Below are positions 1-7,509 of a stretch of 16,029 nucleotides of DNA, piece by piece. This DNA comes from Pseudomonadota bacterium (lineage in GTDB: Bacteria > Pseudomonadota > Alphaproteobacteria > Rhizobiales > Hyphomicrobiaceae). Each line of letters opens with the position of its first letter. Position 1 is the first letter of the stretch. The stretch is taken from NCBI GenBank assembly GCA_023426855.1, contig JAEZBU010000171.1, positions 1-16,029 on the forward strand, read 5' to 3'. Below the pieces are notes generated by a model. That model did not search any database and was not told the origin of the DNA. It saw only the letters and a program-made list of their open reading frames with translations. A program made the translations under genes and the position numbers.

Positions 1-145
1 TCAACCGGGCCACAGTTGTCATCCCGGTGCTTGTCACCGGGATCTATCCAACTGCAGGTGTCGACGCCAGCCGAGAGATGGATCCCGGGCACAAGGCCCG
101 GGATGACCAGGACGGGACAACATTCGACCTAAATCGGAAATGCCC
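1..145. repeat. Dispersed two-hairpin palindromic repeat, copy 1
   Basis: About 145 bp that recurs at 7510-7652 with roughly ten differences by eye. It holds two perfect hairpins, each with a 9-bp stem and a 5-nt loop: 21-43 (ATCCCGGTG, loop CTTGT) and 82-104 (ATCCCGGGC, loop ACAAG). The second is close to the reverse complement of the first, so the element is also one large imperfect inverted repeat, and the two loops are complementary. A non-palindromic tail at about 118-145 (ending AAATCGGAAATGCCC) is identical in both copies. The plan resembles the intergenic mosaic or REP-like elements of rhizobia; I cannot assign a named family. The element may extend left of the window. Confidence 0.85.
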
Positions 146-382
146 CAAAGTCCCGGAAAGGCGACCTGCTCCGCCTTGATATTCCGCCTCTTTCTCGCCC
201 GACTGATCGTCTACTGACGTCTCAAGCTTGTCAGCAGACAGCGCTTCTCTGGTGAGAGCCGCACACTGGGAGCCCACGGAGAAAGTTACGGGGCATTAAC
301 ACTCAGGCGTTAACGATGAGCACCGCCTGAACGTCTGTTCCGCACCGGCACGCGACTGGGGAGTTGATGCCGGAGCGCGAAT
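146..382. other. Gene-free stretch upstream of the DUF882 gene
   Basis: No convincing coding sequence lies here. The short open frames cross the palindromic repeat or have no ribosome binding site. The promoter of the DUF882 gene is presumably here, but I see no clear -35/-10 pair. Two GTTAAC/ATTAAC-like steps lie near 294-315, without further support. Confidence 0.4.
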
Positions 383-1945
383 TTGGATCTTGGGGGACGA
401 GCATTGCGTGCGCGTGGACTGGGTTTCCTGGTCGGAGCCATTGCCCTGGTGGCAGTGAGCAGCATGCTGGCACCGCGCCTGGTCGCGAACCTGTCGCAGA
501 CGCGCACGATCTCACTTTACAACATCCACAACAAGGAAACGCTGACCGTCGAGTACAAGCGCAACGGCAAGTACATCCAGAACGCAATGGACCAGATCGA
601 CTGGATGCTGCGCGACTGGCGGCGTAACGAAAAGACCAAGATGGACCCGGAGCTGATCGATCTGCTCTGGGAGGTCCACACCGAACTCGGCTCGCGCGAA
701 CCGATACACATCATCTCCGCCTATCGCTCGCGCAATACGAACAACATGCTGCGCTCGTCGCGTGGCGGACAGGCCAGCCAAAGCCGGCACATCGTCGGCA
801 AGGCCGCGGACGTGCATTTCCCGGACGTGCCCGTCCGCCGCATTCGCTACTCGGCGCTGATCCGCGAACGCGGCGGCGTTGGATACTATCCGACGTCCGC
901 CATTCCGTTCGTCCATCTGGACACCGATCGCGTGCGTGCCTGGCCACGGTTGCCGCGCCAGGAGCTTGCGCTGCTGTTCCCGGACGGCCGCACAAAGCAT
1001 GTGCCCGCAGATGGCCGCGCGCTTGCGCCCGGCGATGCGCAGGCCGCGCGCGCGCAGAACCGCGAACTGGCGGTCGAGGTCGCGCAGGTGCATCAGCTTC
1101 GCCTGAACGCGATGAACCCCAATGCCACCCGCGTTGCCACTGCGTCTCCGCGTCCCGGCACAGCCGCGCAGCCGCAACAGCGCGTGGCGGCAGCGACGCC
1201 AACGGCCAACACACCGCGCCAGTCAGCCTGGCCCGCGGCCGAGACCAAGCGCACGCCCGCACCGCCACAGCCCAAGCTCGTCGCGGAACCGAAGATGGTC
1301 GACCGCCCCACGCGTCTCGCAGCCAGCCGTACCACGGACAGCGATCGCCAGCAGATGGCGCAGCTTGCGGCCTTGGCGAGCATGTCGAGCTTTCCCGGGC
1401 CGTCACGCGCACCTGTGGCCACGCCCGTCGCGCTCGAACGTGAGATTCCAGCCGAAACGCTCGAAAGCCTGAACAGCCCCGCGCCACCGGCCGGACAGCA
1501 GCGCATGGCGGCGCTCGATCCGCAAAGCACGGGCGAACAGCCTTCAGCGCAGGGCCGGTTCGGTTGGGGGTCTGGGTGGAGCGGCCCGACGCCGACACCC
1601 GCAGTAGAAACCACCTGGGCCGTCGCGCCTGAGTATGATGAAGAGCATCCGGAAGAACTGTCCTACAGGCCGTTCCCGATTGCGCCCTACATGACCGAAA
1701 CGGCGTCGCCCGACGATCCGGCTCTGGCGCGCATGGAACATCCGGACGTCGCCAAGACGCTGGAACTTCTGGATCAGGCTGGTGAGCTTCCGCCGATGCG
1801 ACTGCGTCCGGGGCAACAGGTGGCGCGGGTCCTGTGGGCGCAAGAGTTCACCGGCGAAGCGGTGCCGCTGGCGTCCGTTTTCGAGCAACGTCCGCAGGGG
1901 CCGAGCGGCTTGGCTGAACGCACCGTCCAGCTCAGCTCGCGCTGA
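383..1945 (+). CDS. Exported DUF882/YcbK-type M15 family peptidase with long Pro/Ala-rich tail
   Basis: Likely a periplasmic zinc peptidase acting on peptidoglycan cross-bridges, as inferred for the DUF882 (YcbK, M15-like) family. The N-terminus (residues about 10-36) is basic then hydrophobic, fitting a signal peptide or anchor. The catalytic domain spans about 40-205: the SAYRS motif (112-116) precedes SRHIVGKAAD, giving metal ligands H136 and D143, and the third ligand H178 is in HLDTD. YcbK-type proteins are usually near 180-200 residues. Here about 310 more residues follow, rich in Ala, Pro and Gln, with no recognisable domain and probably disordered. The start is TTG: CGGAG at 371-375 gives 7-nt spacing. 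A second in-frame TTG at 404 behind a G-rich stretch is an alternative that keeps the signal sequence. The gene stands alone between the repeat and the convergent gapR. Confidence 0.85.
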   Translation: MDLGGRALRARGLGFLVGAIALVAVSSMLAPRLVANLSQTRTISLYNIHNKETLTVEYKRNGKYIQNAMDQIDWMLRDWRRNEKTKMDPELIDLLWEVHTELGSREPIHIISAYRSRNTNNMLRSSRGGQASQSRHIVGKAADVHFPDVPVRRIRYSALIRERGGVGYYPTSAIPFVHLDTDRVRAWPRLPRQELALLFPDGRTKHVPADGRALAPGDAQAARAQNRELAVEVAQVHQLRLNAMNPNATRVATASPRPGTAAQPQQRVAAATPTANTPRQSAWPAAETKRTPAPPQPKLVAEPKMVDRPTRLAASRTTDSDRQQMAQLAALASMSSFPGPSRAPVATPVALEREIPAETLESLNSPAPPAGQQRMAALDPQSTGEQPSAQGRFGWGSGWSGPTPTPAVETTWAVAPEYDEEHPEELSYRPFPIAPYMTETASPDDPALARMEHPDVAKTLELLDQAGELPPMRLRPGQQVARVLWAQEFTGEAVPLASVFEQRPQGPSGLAERTVQLSSR

Positions 1946-2018
1946 GGCGCGCACGCCAATACCGCGGGCACAGAACACCCGCGGAACCTTCCAATGACTG
2001 AGAGAAATGCAATCCGAC

Positions 2019-2040
2019 GCGCAGCGCAAAACGGCTGCGC
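2019..2040. terminator. Hairpin between convergent DUF882 gene and gapR
   Basis: A perfect 7-bp stem, GCGCAGC (2019-2025) with GCTGCGC (2034-2040), lies in the short gap between the convergent genes. A second dyad (2043-2049 with 2056-2062) overlaps the gapR stop codon. Neither is followed by a strong T run, so a role in ending or protecting both transcripts is only inferred. Confidence 0.3.
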
Positions 2041-2049
2041 GGGGCGGCT

Positions 2050-2334
2050 TTATTCAGCCGCCATCATCTGGCTGCTGTCGACATCGCCATCCAGCATGCC
2101 GAGCGCATGCAGATAGACCTCGAGGATCGCTTCCTCTTCCTGCCGGTCGGTCTTGCTCTTCTTGCGCAGACGCAGCACCTGACGCAGCGCCTTCACGTCG
2201 AAACCGACGGCTTTGGCTTCCGCGAACTTGTCCTTGATGTCGTCGGAGAGGGCCTTCTTTTCCTCTTCGAGCCGTTCGATCTGTTCGATGAACTGGCGCA
2301 ACTGGTTCTGCGCCGCGCCCTGAAGCGTGGTCAT
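2050..2334 (-). CDS. gapR: GapR family nucleoid-associated protein (DUF2312)
   Basis: A 94-residue protein matching the small coiled-coil DNA-binding GapR/DUF2312 family. In Caulobacter GapR binds AT-rich, overtwisted DNA ahead of replication forks and transcription and helps topoisomerases. The diagnostic run QLRQFIEQIERLEEEKK opens the protein, followed by DIKDKFAEAKAVGFDVKALR, a basic RLRKKSK patch and the EAILEVYLHALGML helix. Length is near the usual 85-95. Start: GTG at 2337 and ATG at 2334 are consecutive. I use the ATG, with a G-rich stretch at about 2343-2346 as a probable ribosome binding site. The tail after the last helix (DGDVDSSQMMAAE) is slightly longer than in the Caulobacter protein. 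It is transcribed alone, toward the DUF882 gene. Confidence 0.93.
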   Translation of the reverse strand: MTTLQGAAQNQLRQFIEQIERLEEEKKALSDDIKDKFAEAKAVGFDVKALRQVLRLRKKSKTDRQEEEAILEVYLHALGMLDGDVDSSQMMAAE

Positions 2335-2593
2335 CACTTATACCCCGTCAATTGATCCGCAAACTCGAACGCCGACATCCCTCACGCCGCCGCCATTCGC
2401 ACCGCGCCGCGCTGACTTGGCGGCACACCGGAAAATAACGCTAACCGCCCGACGTGGCCTCAGCAAGGCGATGACAGCAGGTCAGACGAGTTATCCCCGC
2501 AACCCACCGCCACGCTCCTGAGAGCTTGATCTGCGGCTTCACGGCAACGCCCTTCTCCCGCCGCAAGGCCCACGAACGCGACCAGGCGGTCGA

Positions 2594-3778
2594 TCAATGC
2601 CGATGCGGACTAGCCTTGTCGAACGCCGCCTGCTGCTCCGGCGTCGCCTCTTTCTGATATTTGGCCTGCCAGTCCTTATAGGGCATGCCGTAGATGGTCT
2701 CGCGCGCCTCGTCCTTGCTGATCGCATGTCCGGAGGCACTCGCCGCCTCCTGATACCAGTTGGACAGGCAGTTGCGGCAGAACCCCGCGAGGTTCATCAG
2801 GTCGATGTTCTGGACATCGGTGCGCGTGCGCAAATGCGCGACGAGCTTGCGGAAGGCCGCAGCCTCCAGCTCTGTGCGTGTCTTGTCGTCAATATCCGCC
2901 ATGGCATTCCTCACAGAAGGCTCCGCTGACCCTCCATTTACATAGGCATGCCTGGCCGCGCTGTCAGCATGTGCAGCCGACGACGGTCGCGGCAGGTTGA
3001 GGTGCAGATCAGGCCGGCTGGCAAGGCTCTGCATCAGGCCGGTCAGCCGTTCGGCCCAAGCGGTCTGTCCGTCGAGGTCGCGGATAAGATCCTGGCGAAT
3101 TTCGATAATCGCATGCGGCAGGCCGCGACTCGTGCCGTGCTGCCACATCGTATCGCCCCTGAGACGGCCGGTATAAGGCTCGTTGTCGCCAACGATGAGA
3201 TCGTTCTGCGCATACAGTGCTTCCAGCAACGGCACGGCAAATCGCCGGTCCTGATCCCACAGCACGCCGGCATGCCAGGGCCGCGAGACACCCTTCCAGC
3301 TTTCCGTGAAGCTATGGATCGACAGGATCGTCGGCGTGGTTCCCGTGGCGAGGCAGGCGTCAATCACGCGGCTCACCGCCTGATGATACGGCCGATGATA
3401 AAGTTGCAGCCGCTTCTCGCGTTCCTCCGCCGTCAGCACGCGGTTGCCCGGCACGATAGCGCCGTCCGACAGCCGCATGATCAATGTCGGATCATCCTCG
3501 CCGCGGTTGATATCGATCAGCAAACGCGAATAGTGCGACATCACGGCCGGCACACCCAGCGCACGCGCCATCTGACGCGTTATCTCGGCGGCGCCGATGT
3601 CGTAGGCGATGTGACGCTTGAGCTGGCTTTCATCGAGGCCGAGCGTGCCATAGCCGGGGGGAAATGCGTTGTCGGCATGATCACACAGGATGATCAGGCC
3701 AGCGTCGGCCCGACCCGCCACAACGGTATAAGTTTCCGTCCGCGCCGGATCGACCATCGGCCCCGCTGTGTCCCGCAT
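2594..3778 (-). CDS. N-formylglutamate amidohydrolase fused in frame to a DUF1244 domain
   Basis: The open frame gives 394 residues with two domains. Residues about 8-265 are an N-formylglutamate amidohydrolase (FGase) domain, a zinc family that releases formate or acyl groups from glutamate-type amides: CDH (32-34), RLLIDINRGE (85-94), IHSFT (154-158), RPWHAGVLWD (166-175), GDNEPYTG (197-204), EIRQDLI (226-232). Residues 293-394 are a complete DUF1244 domain, with the conserved TDVQNIDLMNLAGFCRNCLSNWY stretch carrying a CxxC pair (C334, C337). In relatives these are normally two adjacent genes. Here no stop separates them; the linker is about residues 266-292. ATG 2902 of DUF1244 keeps its own ribosome binding site, so a separate 102-residue protein may also be made. 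Start: ATG 3778 has AAGGGA 12 nt upstream; M at 3757 is an alternative. The frame is open to 3910, but that part looks non-coding and overlaps the divergent glycerate kinase leader. Confidence 0.85.
   Translation of the reverse strand: MRDTAGPMVDPARTETYTVVAGRADAGLIILCDHADNAFPPGYGTLGLDESQLKRHIAYDIGAAEITRQMARALGVPAVMSHYSRLLIDINRGEDDPTLIMRLSDGAIVPGNRVLTAEEREKRLQLYHRPYHQAVSRVIDACLATGTTPTILSIHSFTESWKGVSRPWHAGVLWDQDRRFAVPLLEALYAQNDLIVGDNEPYTGRLRGDTMWQHGTSRGLPHAIIEIRQDLIRDLDGQTAWAERLTGLMQSLASRPDLHLNLPRPSSAAHADSAARHAYVNGGSAEPSVRNAMADIDDKTRTELEAAAFRKLVAHLRTRTDVQNIDLMNLAGFCRNCLSNWYQEAASASGHAISKDEARETIYGMPYKDWQAKYQKEATPEQQAAFDKASPHRH
2902..2912 (-). promoter_or_regulatory. Internal ribosome binding site and ATG for the DUF1244 part
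   Basis: On the minus strand GAGGAATGCCATG places a GAGGA-type Shine-Dalgarno about 6 nt before the ATG at 2902. This is exactly where stand-alone DUF1244 proteins begin (MADIDDKTRTELEAA). It suggests that the domain is, or recently was, translated on its own. Confidence 0.55.
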
Positions 3779-3900
3779 GTGATTGCATTGTCCCTTGGCT
3801 ACCGTCGGGACATCATCCAGCCTTGACGCGACAAAGCCAATCCCGGCAGATGAACGCACCCCCGGCAACGACCACGCATCAGCCTCAACAAGGATCTCCG

Positions 3901-5208
3901 GTGACCACATCCAGCGCCCACATCACCCCCGGAGAACAACGCGCCACGCTGCTCAAGATGTACGAAGCGGCGGTGGCGCGCGCGCATCCCGCGCGCTGCC
4001 TGCCGCAGCATCTGCCTTCGGTGCCGGATAACGGCCGCATCGTCATCGTCGGAGCCGGCAAGGCTGCGGCAGCCATGGCAGTCGCCGCTGAGGAGTTCTA
4101 CCGCCAGCAGGGCCAGTCGGATCGCGTCGCAGGGTTCGTGACGACGCGGCATGGCTACGCGCTGCCCACCCAACAGATCGAGATCGTCGAAGCCGGGCAT
4201 CCGGTGCCTGACGCCAACAGCGCGGCATCGGCCGAACGCGCGCTGAAGCTGGCAGCCAGCGCAGGGCCAAACGATATCGTGCTGGTGCTGCTGTCCGGCG
4301 GAGCATCGGCCCTGTGGACCGCGCCCGTGGCCGGCGTCAGCTTCGACGCCAAGCAGGCACTGACCAAGCAGCTCCTGAAGTCCGGCGCGCGCATCAACGA
4401 GATGAACTGCGTCCGCAAGCATCTGTCGCGTATCAAGGGCGGCAAGCTGGCAGCCGCCGTGTATCCGGCCAAGATGCTGACACTGGCGATTTCCGATGTG
4501 CCCGGCGACGAGCCAGCAACCATTGGCTCCGGCCCGACTGTCGGCGACCCGACGACACTGGCCGATGCGCGCGAAGTGCTGGCGCGGTTTTCGGTGACGC
4601 CGCCCTCCGAGATCGCAGCCGCGCTGAACGATCCTGCCAACGAAACGCTGAAACCCGGCGCCGGCGCGCTGGCCAGCGCCAGCTACCAGTTGATCGCCGC
4701 GCCGCACATGTCGCTGGAAGCCGGCGCGGAAATCGCGCGGGCGGCGGGCTATCGCGTCGAGATCCTCGGCGATGCACTGGAAGGGGAAGCGCGCGATATC
4801 GGCAAAGCCCACGCCGAGCTGGCGCTGAAGGCGCGCGCGGCTGGAGAGCGGGTTGCCATCCTGTCGGGCGGAGAACTGACGGTGACGGTGCGCGGCAACG
4901 GCGCGGGTGGTCCGAATCAGGAATACGCCCTCGGCCTGGCGATCGGGCTCGACGGTGCACCGGGTATCGCGGCCCTGGCAGCCGATACCGACGGCGCGGA
5001 CGGCGGTGCCGGCAATGCCGACGATCCGGCCGGCGCGATGGTATTTTCCAACAGTTTGTCACGGGCCGCGGCGCTCGATCTCAAAGCCGCCACGTTCATG
5101 GCCAACAACGACTCCTCCAACTTCTTCCGTCAACTGCACGATCTGGTCGAATGCGGGCCCACGCAGACCAACGTCAACGATTTCCGCGCCATTCTGGTCG
5201 ATCCCTGA
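3901..5208 (+). CDS. Glycerate 2-kinase (MOFRL family)
   Basis: Phosphorylates D-glycerate to 2-phosphoglycerate with ATP, the entry of glycerate from the serine cycle, glyoxylate or tartrate breakdown into lower glycolysis. Relatives are called GckA or TtuD. The 435-residue product has the N-terminal DUF4147 domain and the C-terminal MOFRL domain: VGAGKAAAAM (50-59), GHPVPD (99-104), LSGGASALW (131-139), SDVPGDEPATIGSGPT (198-213), SGGE (322-325), GGPNQEYAL (336-344) and TDGADG (363-368). Start: I chose GTG 3901 because AAGGA (3890-3894) sits 6 nt upstream and the N-terminus then matches the family length. In-frame TTG 3823 and ATG 3850 would add 26 or 17 unusual residues without a good binding site. 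It is divergent from the amidohydrolase and lies upstream of DUF1036-pyk, whose pathway it feeds. Confidence 0.95.
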   Translation: MTTSSAHITPGEQRATLLKMYEAAVARAHPARCLPQHLPSVPDNGRIVIVGAGKAAAAMAVAAEEFYRQQGQSDRVAGFVTTRHGYALPTQQIEIVEAGHPVPDANSAASAERALKLAASAGPNDIVLVLLSGGASALWTAPVAGVSFDAKQALTKQLLKSGARINEMNCVRKHLSRIKGGKLAAAVYPAKMLTLAISDVPGDEPATIGSGPTVGDPTTLADAREVLARFSVTPPSEIAAALNDPANETLKPGAGALASASYQLIAAPHMSLEAGAEIARAAGYRVEILGDALEGEARDIGKAHAELALKARAAGERVAILSGGELTVTVRGNGAGGPNQEYALGLAIGLDGAPGIAALAADTDGADGGAGNADDPAGAMVFSNSLSRAAALDLKAATFMANNDSSNFFRQLHDLVECGPTQTNVNDFRAILVDP

Positions 5209-5256
5209 CCAACGCACTTCACTAACTCGGCTATAGAGGATCGGTAGCGCTCAGGC

Positions 5257-5778
5257 ATGGCTCAAGGCATTGCGAACACGCGGTTTTCCGTGAACACGAT
5301 GATTGATCGAGCTTATCGGGTTTTTTTGCCCCAAAAGGCTGTCCACGGACTGCTTTGTTTTCTCGCAGTTGGTGTGATGTTCATATCGGGCGCGCCTGCC
5401 GCCCGTGCCGACCTCAAGATGTGCAACGCCTCGTCGAGCCGGGTTGGCGTAGCGATCGGCTATCAGGACGCCAAGGGCTGGTCCACTGAGGGCTGGTGGA
5501 ACGTTGCCGCGCAGTCCTGTGAGACGCTGCTCAAAGGGGCCGTACCCAGCCGCTTCATCTACGTCTATGCTATCGACTATGACCGGGGGGGTGAGTGGGC
5601 CGGCACGAATTTCATGTGCACCCAGGATAAGTCTTTCGCGATCCGAGATGTTAGGGATTGCCAGCGTCGGGGTTATCGGCGTACGGGCTTCTTTGAAGTC
5701 GATACGGGCGATGCCAAGGACTGGACCATTCGCCTCACCGACCCCGAGGAAGTTGCTGGAGCAAAGGCAGCCAAATGA
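5257..5778 (+). CDS. Exported DUF1036 protein
   Basis: A 173-residue protein of the DUF1036 family, of unknown function and common in alphaproteobacteria. The N-terminus has a hydrophobic segment (about 31-47), then APAARA, so signal peptidase would cut near residue 51 to give a periplasmic protein starting DLKMCN. The mature part carries four cysteines (C56, C88, C121, C135), enough for two disulfides, and the family pattern VGVAIGYQDAKGW...STEGWW...C. Start: ATG 5257 gives a long pre-sequence. GTG 5290 and ATG 5299 are in frame and give a more ordinary signal peptide, but none has a strong binding site; AGAGGA at 5235-5240 is 16 nt from the first ATG. The last codons overlap the pyk start (ATGA), so the two are probably translationally coupled. 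I infer a link to pyk only from this arrangement. Confidence 0.88.
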   Translation: MAQGIANTRFSVNTMIDRAYRVFLPQKAVHGLLCFLAVGVMFISGAPAARADLKMCNASSSRVGVAIGYQDAKGWSTEGWWNVAAQSCETLLKGAVPSRFIYVYAIDYDRGGEWAGTNFMCTQDKSFAIRDVRDCQRRGYRRTGFFEVDTGDAKDWTIRLTDPEEVAGAKAAK

Positions 5779-7220
5779 GGCGCAAGCGTAGGGTCAAGAT
5801 TGTTGCGACGCTGGGACCGGCATCCTCGGATCCGGATATGCTCGAACGTCTGTTCGAAGCCGGTGTTGACGTCTTCCGCATCAACATGAGCCACACGTCG
5901 CACGAAACGGCGCGCAAGCTGCACGCCACCGTGCGCAATGCCGAGGTTCGTTTCAAGCGGCCGATCGGCATTCTATGCGATCTGCAGGGTCCGAAATTCC
6001 GTGTCGGCGAGATCGAAGGCGGTCGCGCTTTCATCCCGGAAGGCTCGATATTCCGCTTCGATCGCGAAGAGGTAGCCGGATCGGCCGAACGCGTATTCCT
6101 GCCGCACGCCCAGATTTTCGAAGCCGTCGAGCCGGGCCACAACCTCCTGCTCGACGACGGCAAGATGCGCATGCGCGTGGTTGACCGCAGCGTGCGCGAG
6201 ATCACGGCCGAGGTTATCGTCGGCGGTGCGTTGGCCAGCCGCAAGGGCATCGCCATGCCCGACAGCATCCTACCGATCAATCCGATCACCGAAAAGGATC
6301 GCGCCGACCTCGACTACGCGCTGCGGCTTGGCGTCGACTGGATCGCGCTGTCGTTCGTGCAGCGTGGCGAAGACCTGGTGCTCGCCCGCCGCCTGATCGG
6401 TCAGGGCGCGGCGATCATGGCCAAGATCGAAAAGCCGTCCGCTATCGCGGACCTCGATGCCATCATCGCGGCCGGTGACGGCGTCATGGTGGCGCGCGGC
6501 GACCTCGGCGTCGAAATGCCGGTCGAGCGCGTGCCGGGCCTTCAGAAAGAGATCACCCGCAAGGCGCGTGATGCCGGCAAGCCGGTCGTCGTCGCAACGC
6601 AGATGCTGGAGAGCATGATCTCGTCGCCGGTGCCGACACGAGCCGAAGTATCGGACGTCGCGACTGCCGTGTTCGACGGCGCTGACGCCATCATGTTGTC
6701 CGCGGAATCCGCTGCCGGCCAATTCCCCATCGAAGCGGTCAGCATGATGGATCGCATCGCCATCGAGGTGGAGAGAGACCCCAGCTACGACGCGCTGGTG
6801 CACGCCACGCAGACCATCCCGCAAGCTACCGGTGCTGACGCCGTCGCGGCTGCGGTTCACAAGATTGCCGACACGATGCATCTGTCGGCCATCATCTGCT
6901 ATACGGCCACCGGCTCGACGGCCCTGCGCGTGGCACGCGAACGTCCCGGTCTGCCCGTGATCGGCTTGACACCCGTGCTCTCCACAGGACGCAAGCTGGC
7001 TGTCGTCTGGGGCATCCATGCAGTGCTGACGAGCGATCCGGAAAACCTCGCGGACATGGTTCACAAGGCCTGCCAGATCGCCTTCGAGGAACAGTACGCG
7101 GCGGCTGGCGAAGGCGTGATCATCACGGCAGGTGTACCGCTCGGCTCGCCTGGTGCCACCAACATGGTGCGCATGGCGTTCCTGGACGACAACGGCGCGC
7201 CCATCGCCGAAGGCGGCTAA
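5775..7220 (+). CDS. pyk: Pyruvate kinase
   Basis: Converts phosphoenolpyruvate and ADP to pyruvate and ATP, the last step of glycolysis, in the cytoplasm. 481 residues, full length: KIVATLGPAS at the start, RINMSH (35-40), active-site AKIEKP with K217, metal ligands E219 and D243 (ARGDLGVEMP), VATQMLESM (273-281), TRAEVSDVA (288-296), and the C-terminal domain with CYTATGSTA and RP(G)LPVIGLTP. The segment usually written DTKGPEIR reads DLQGPKFR (69-76). Leu and Lys at the positions equivalent to rabbit 114 and 117 are the combination linked to K+-independent enzymes. The start ATG overlaps the TGA of the DUF1036 gene (ATGA). The transcript ends at the terminator at 7262-7289. Confidence 0.97.
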   Translation: MRRKRRVKIVATLGPASSDPDMLERLFEAGVDVFRINMSHTSHETARKLHATVRNAEVRFKRPIGILCDLQGPKFRVGEIEGGRAFIPEGSIFRFDREEVAGSAERVFLPHAQIFEAVEPGHNLLLDDGKMRMRVVDRSVREITAEVIVGGALASRKGIAMPDSILPINPITEKDRADLDYALRLGVDWIALSFVQRGEDLVLARRLIGQGAAIMAKIEKPSAIADLDAIIAAGDGVMVARGDLGVEMPVERVPGLQKEITRKARDAGKPVVVATQMLESMISSPVPTRAEVSDVATAVFDGADAIMLSAESAAGQFPIEAVSMMDRIAIEVERDPSYDALVHATQTIPQATGADAVAAAVHKIADTMHLSAIICYTATGSTALRVARERPGLPVIGLTPVLSTGRKLAVVWGIHAVLTSDPENLADMVHKACQIAFEEQYAAAGEGVIITAGVPLGSPGATNMVRMAFLDDNGAPIAEGG

Positions 7221-7261
7221 GCTTCCAAGGCGGAACCGCGCATCCATAGACACGATTTGGC

Positions 7262-7289
7262 AGGGCGCTTCGGCGCCCTTGCTTGTTTT
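7262..7289 (+). terminator. Intrinsic terminator of the DUF1036-pyk unit
   Basis: GGGCGC (7263-7268), a TTCG tetraloop, then GCGCCC (7273-7278) form a perfect 6-bp stem, extended by one A-T pair. A T-rich tract with TTTT at 7286-7289 follows, 42 nt after the pyk stop codon. Confidence 0.85.
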
Positions 7290-7509
7290 CGAGGGGAACG
7301 CATCGCGGTGCTTGCGCCGTCAAGACACCGTTTGAAAAGGCGCGGCAAGCATCACCACGGACGTGGATCGCGGACCTTCGCTGGCATGGCGGATGACGTG
7401 TAACGGCTCACGATACCACGCTCGGCGAGCCAATCCGCGCCGGTCACTCGCGGAACTGCCGTGCCTCAGCAGCGCCTGGAGTCCTTCCGATTCCGATGGA
7501 ACGGAGACG
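7290..7509. other. Gene-free stretch between pyk terminator and second repeat copy
   Basis: No supported gene is present. Open frames here run into the palindromic repeat and lack binding sites and family resemblance. The GATCGCGGACCTTCGCTGGC-like text around 7367-7386 is short and GC-rich and could be a decayed intergenic repeat, but I see no second copy in the window. Confidence 0.35.

Noticed and set aside
1..145. CRISPR array or insertion sequence at the repeat
   Set aside because: There are only two distant copies, no regular spacers, no transposase frame and no terminal target duplication that I can see.
44..277. Small minus-strand frame over the first repeat
   Set aside because: It is made largely of the palindromic repeat, has no binding site and resembles no family.
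711..1598. Open frame of 295 codons on the minus strand
   Set aside because: It lies opposite the DUF882 gene and is an Arg/Pro/Ala-rich shadow caused by GC bias.
2043..2062. GGCGGCT/AGCCGCC dyad as a gapR terminator
   Set aside because: It overlaps the gapR stop codon and has no T run on either strand, so I mention it only as a possible hairpin.
2948..3826. Open frame of 292 codons on the plus strand
   Set aside because: It lies opposite the amidohydrolase domain, whose family motifs are clear on the minus strand. The plus-strand translation shows no family resemblance.
3823..3900. N-terminal extension of glycerate 2-kinase from TTG 3823 or ATG 3850
   Set aside because: The extra residues are Gln/Thr/Pro-rich and unlike the family, while GTG 3901 has a good binding site and gives the usual length.
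6270..7253. Open frame of 327 codons on the minus strand
   Set aside because: It is antisense to pyruvate kinase, a typical mirror frame in GC-rich DNA with a His/Arg-rich composition and no motifs.
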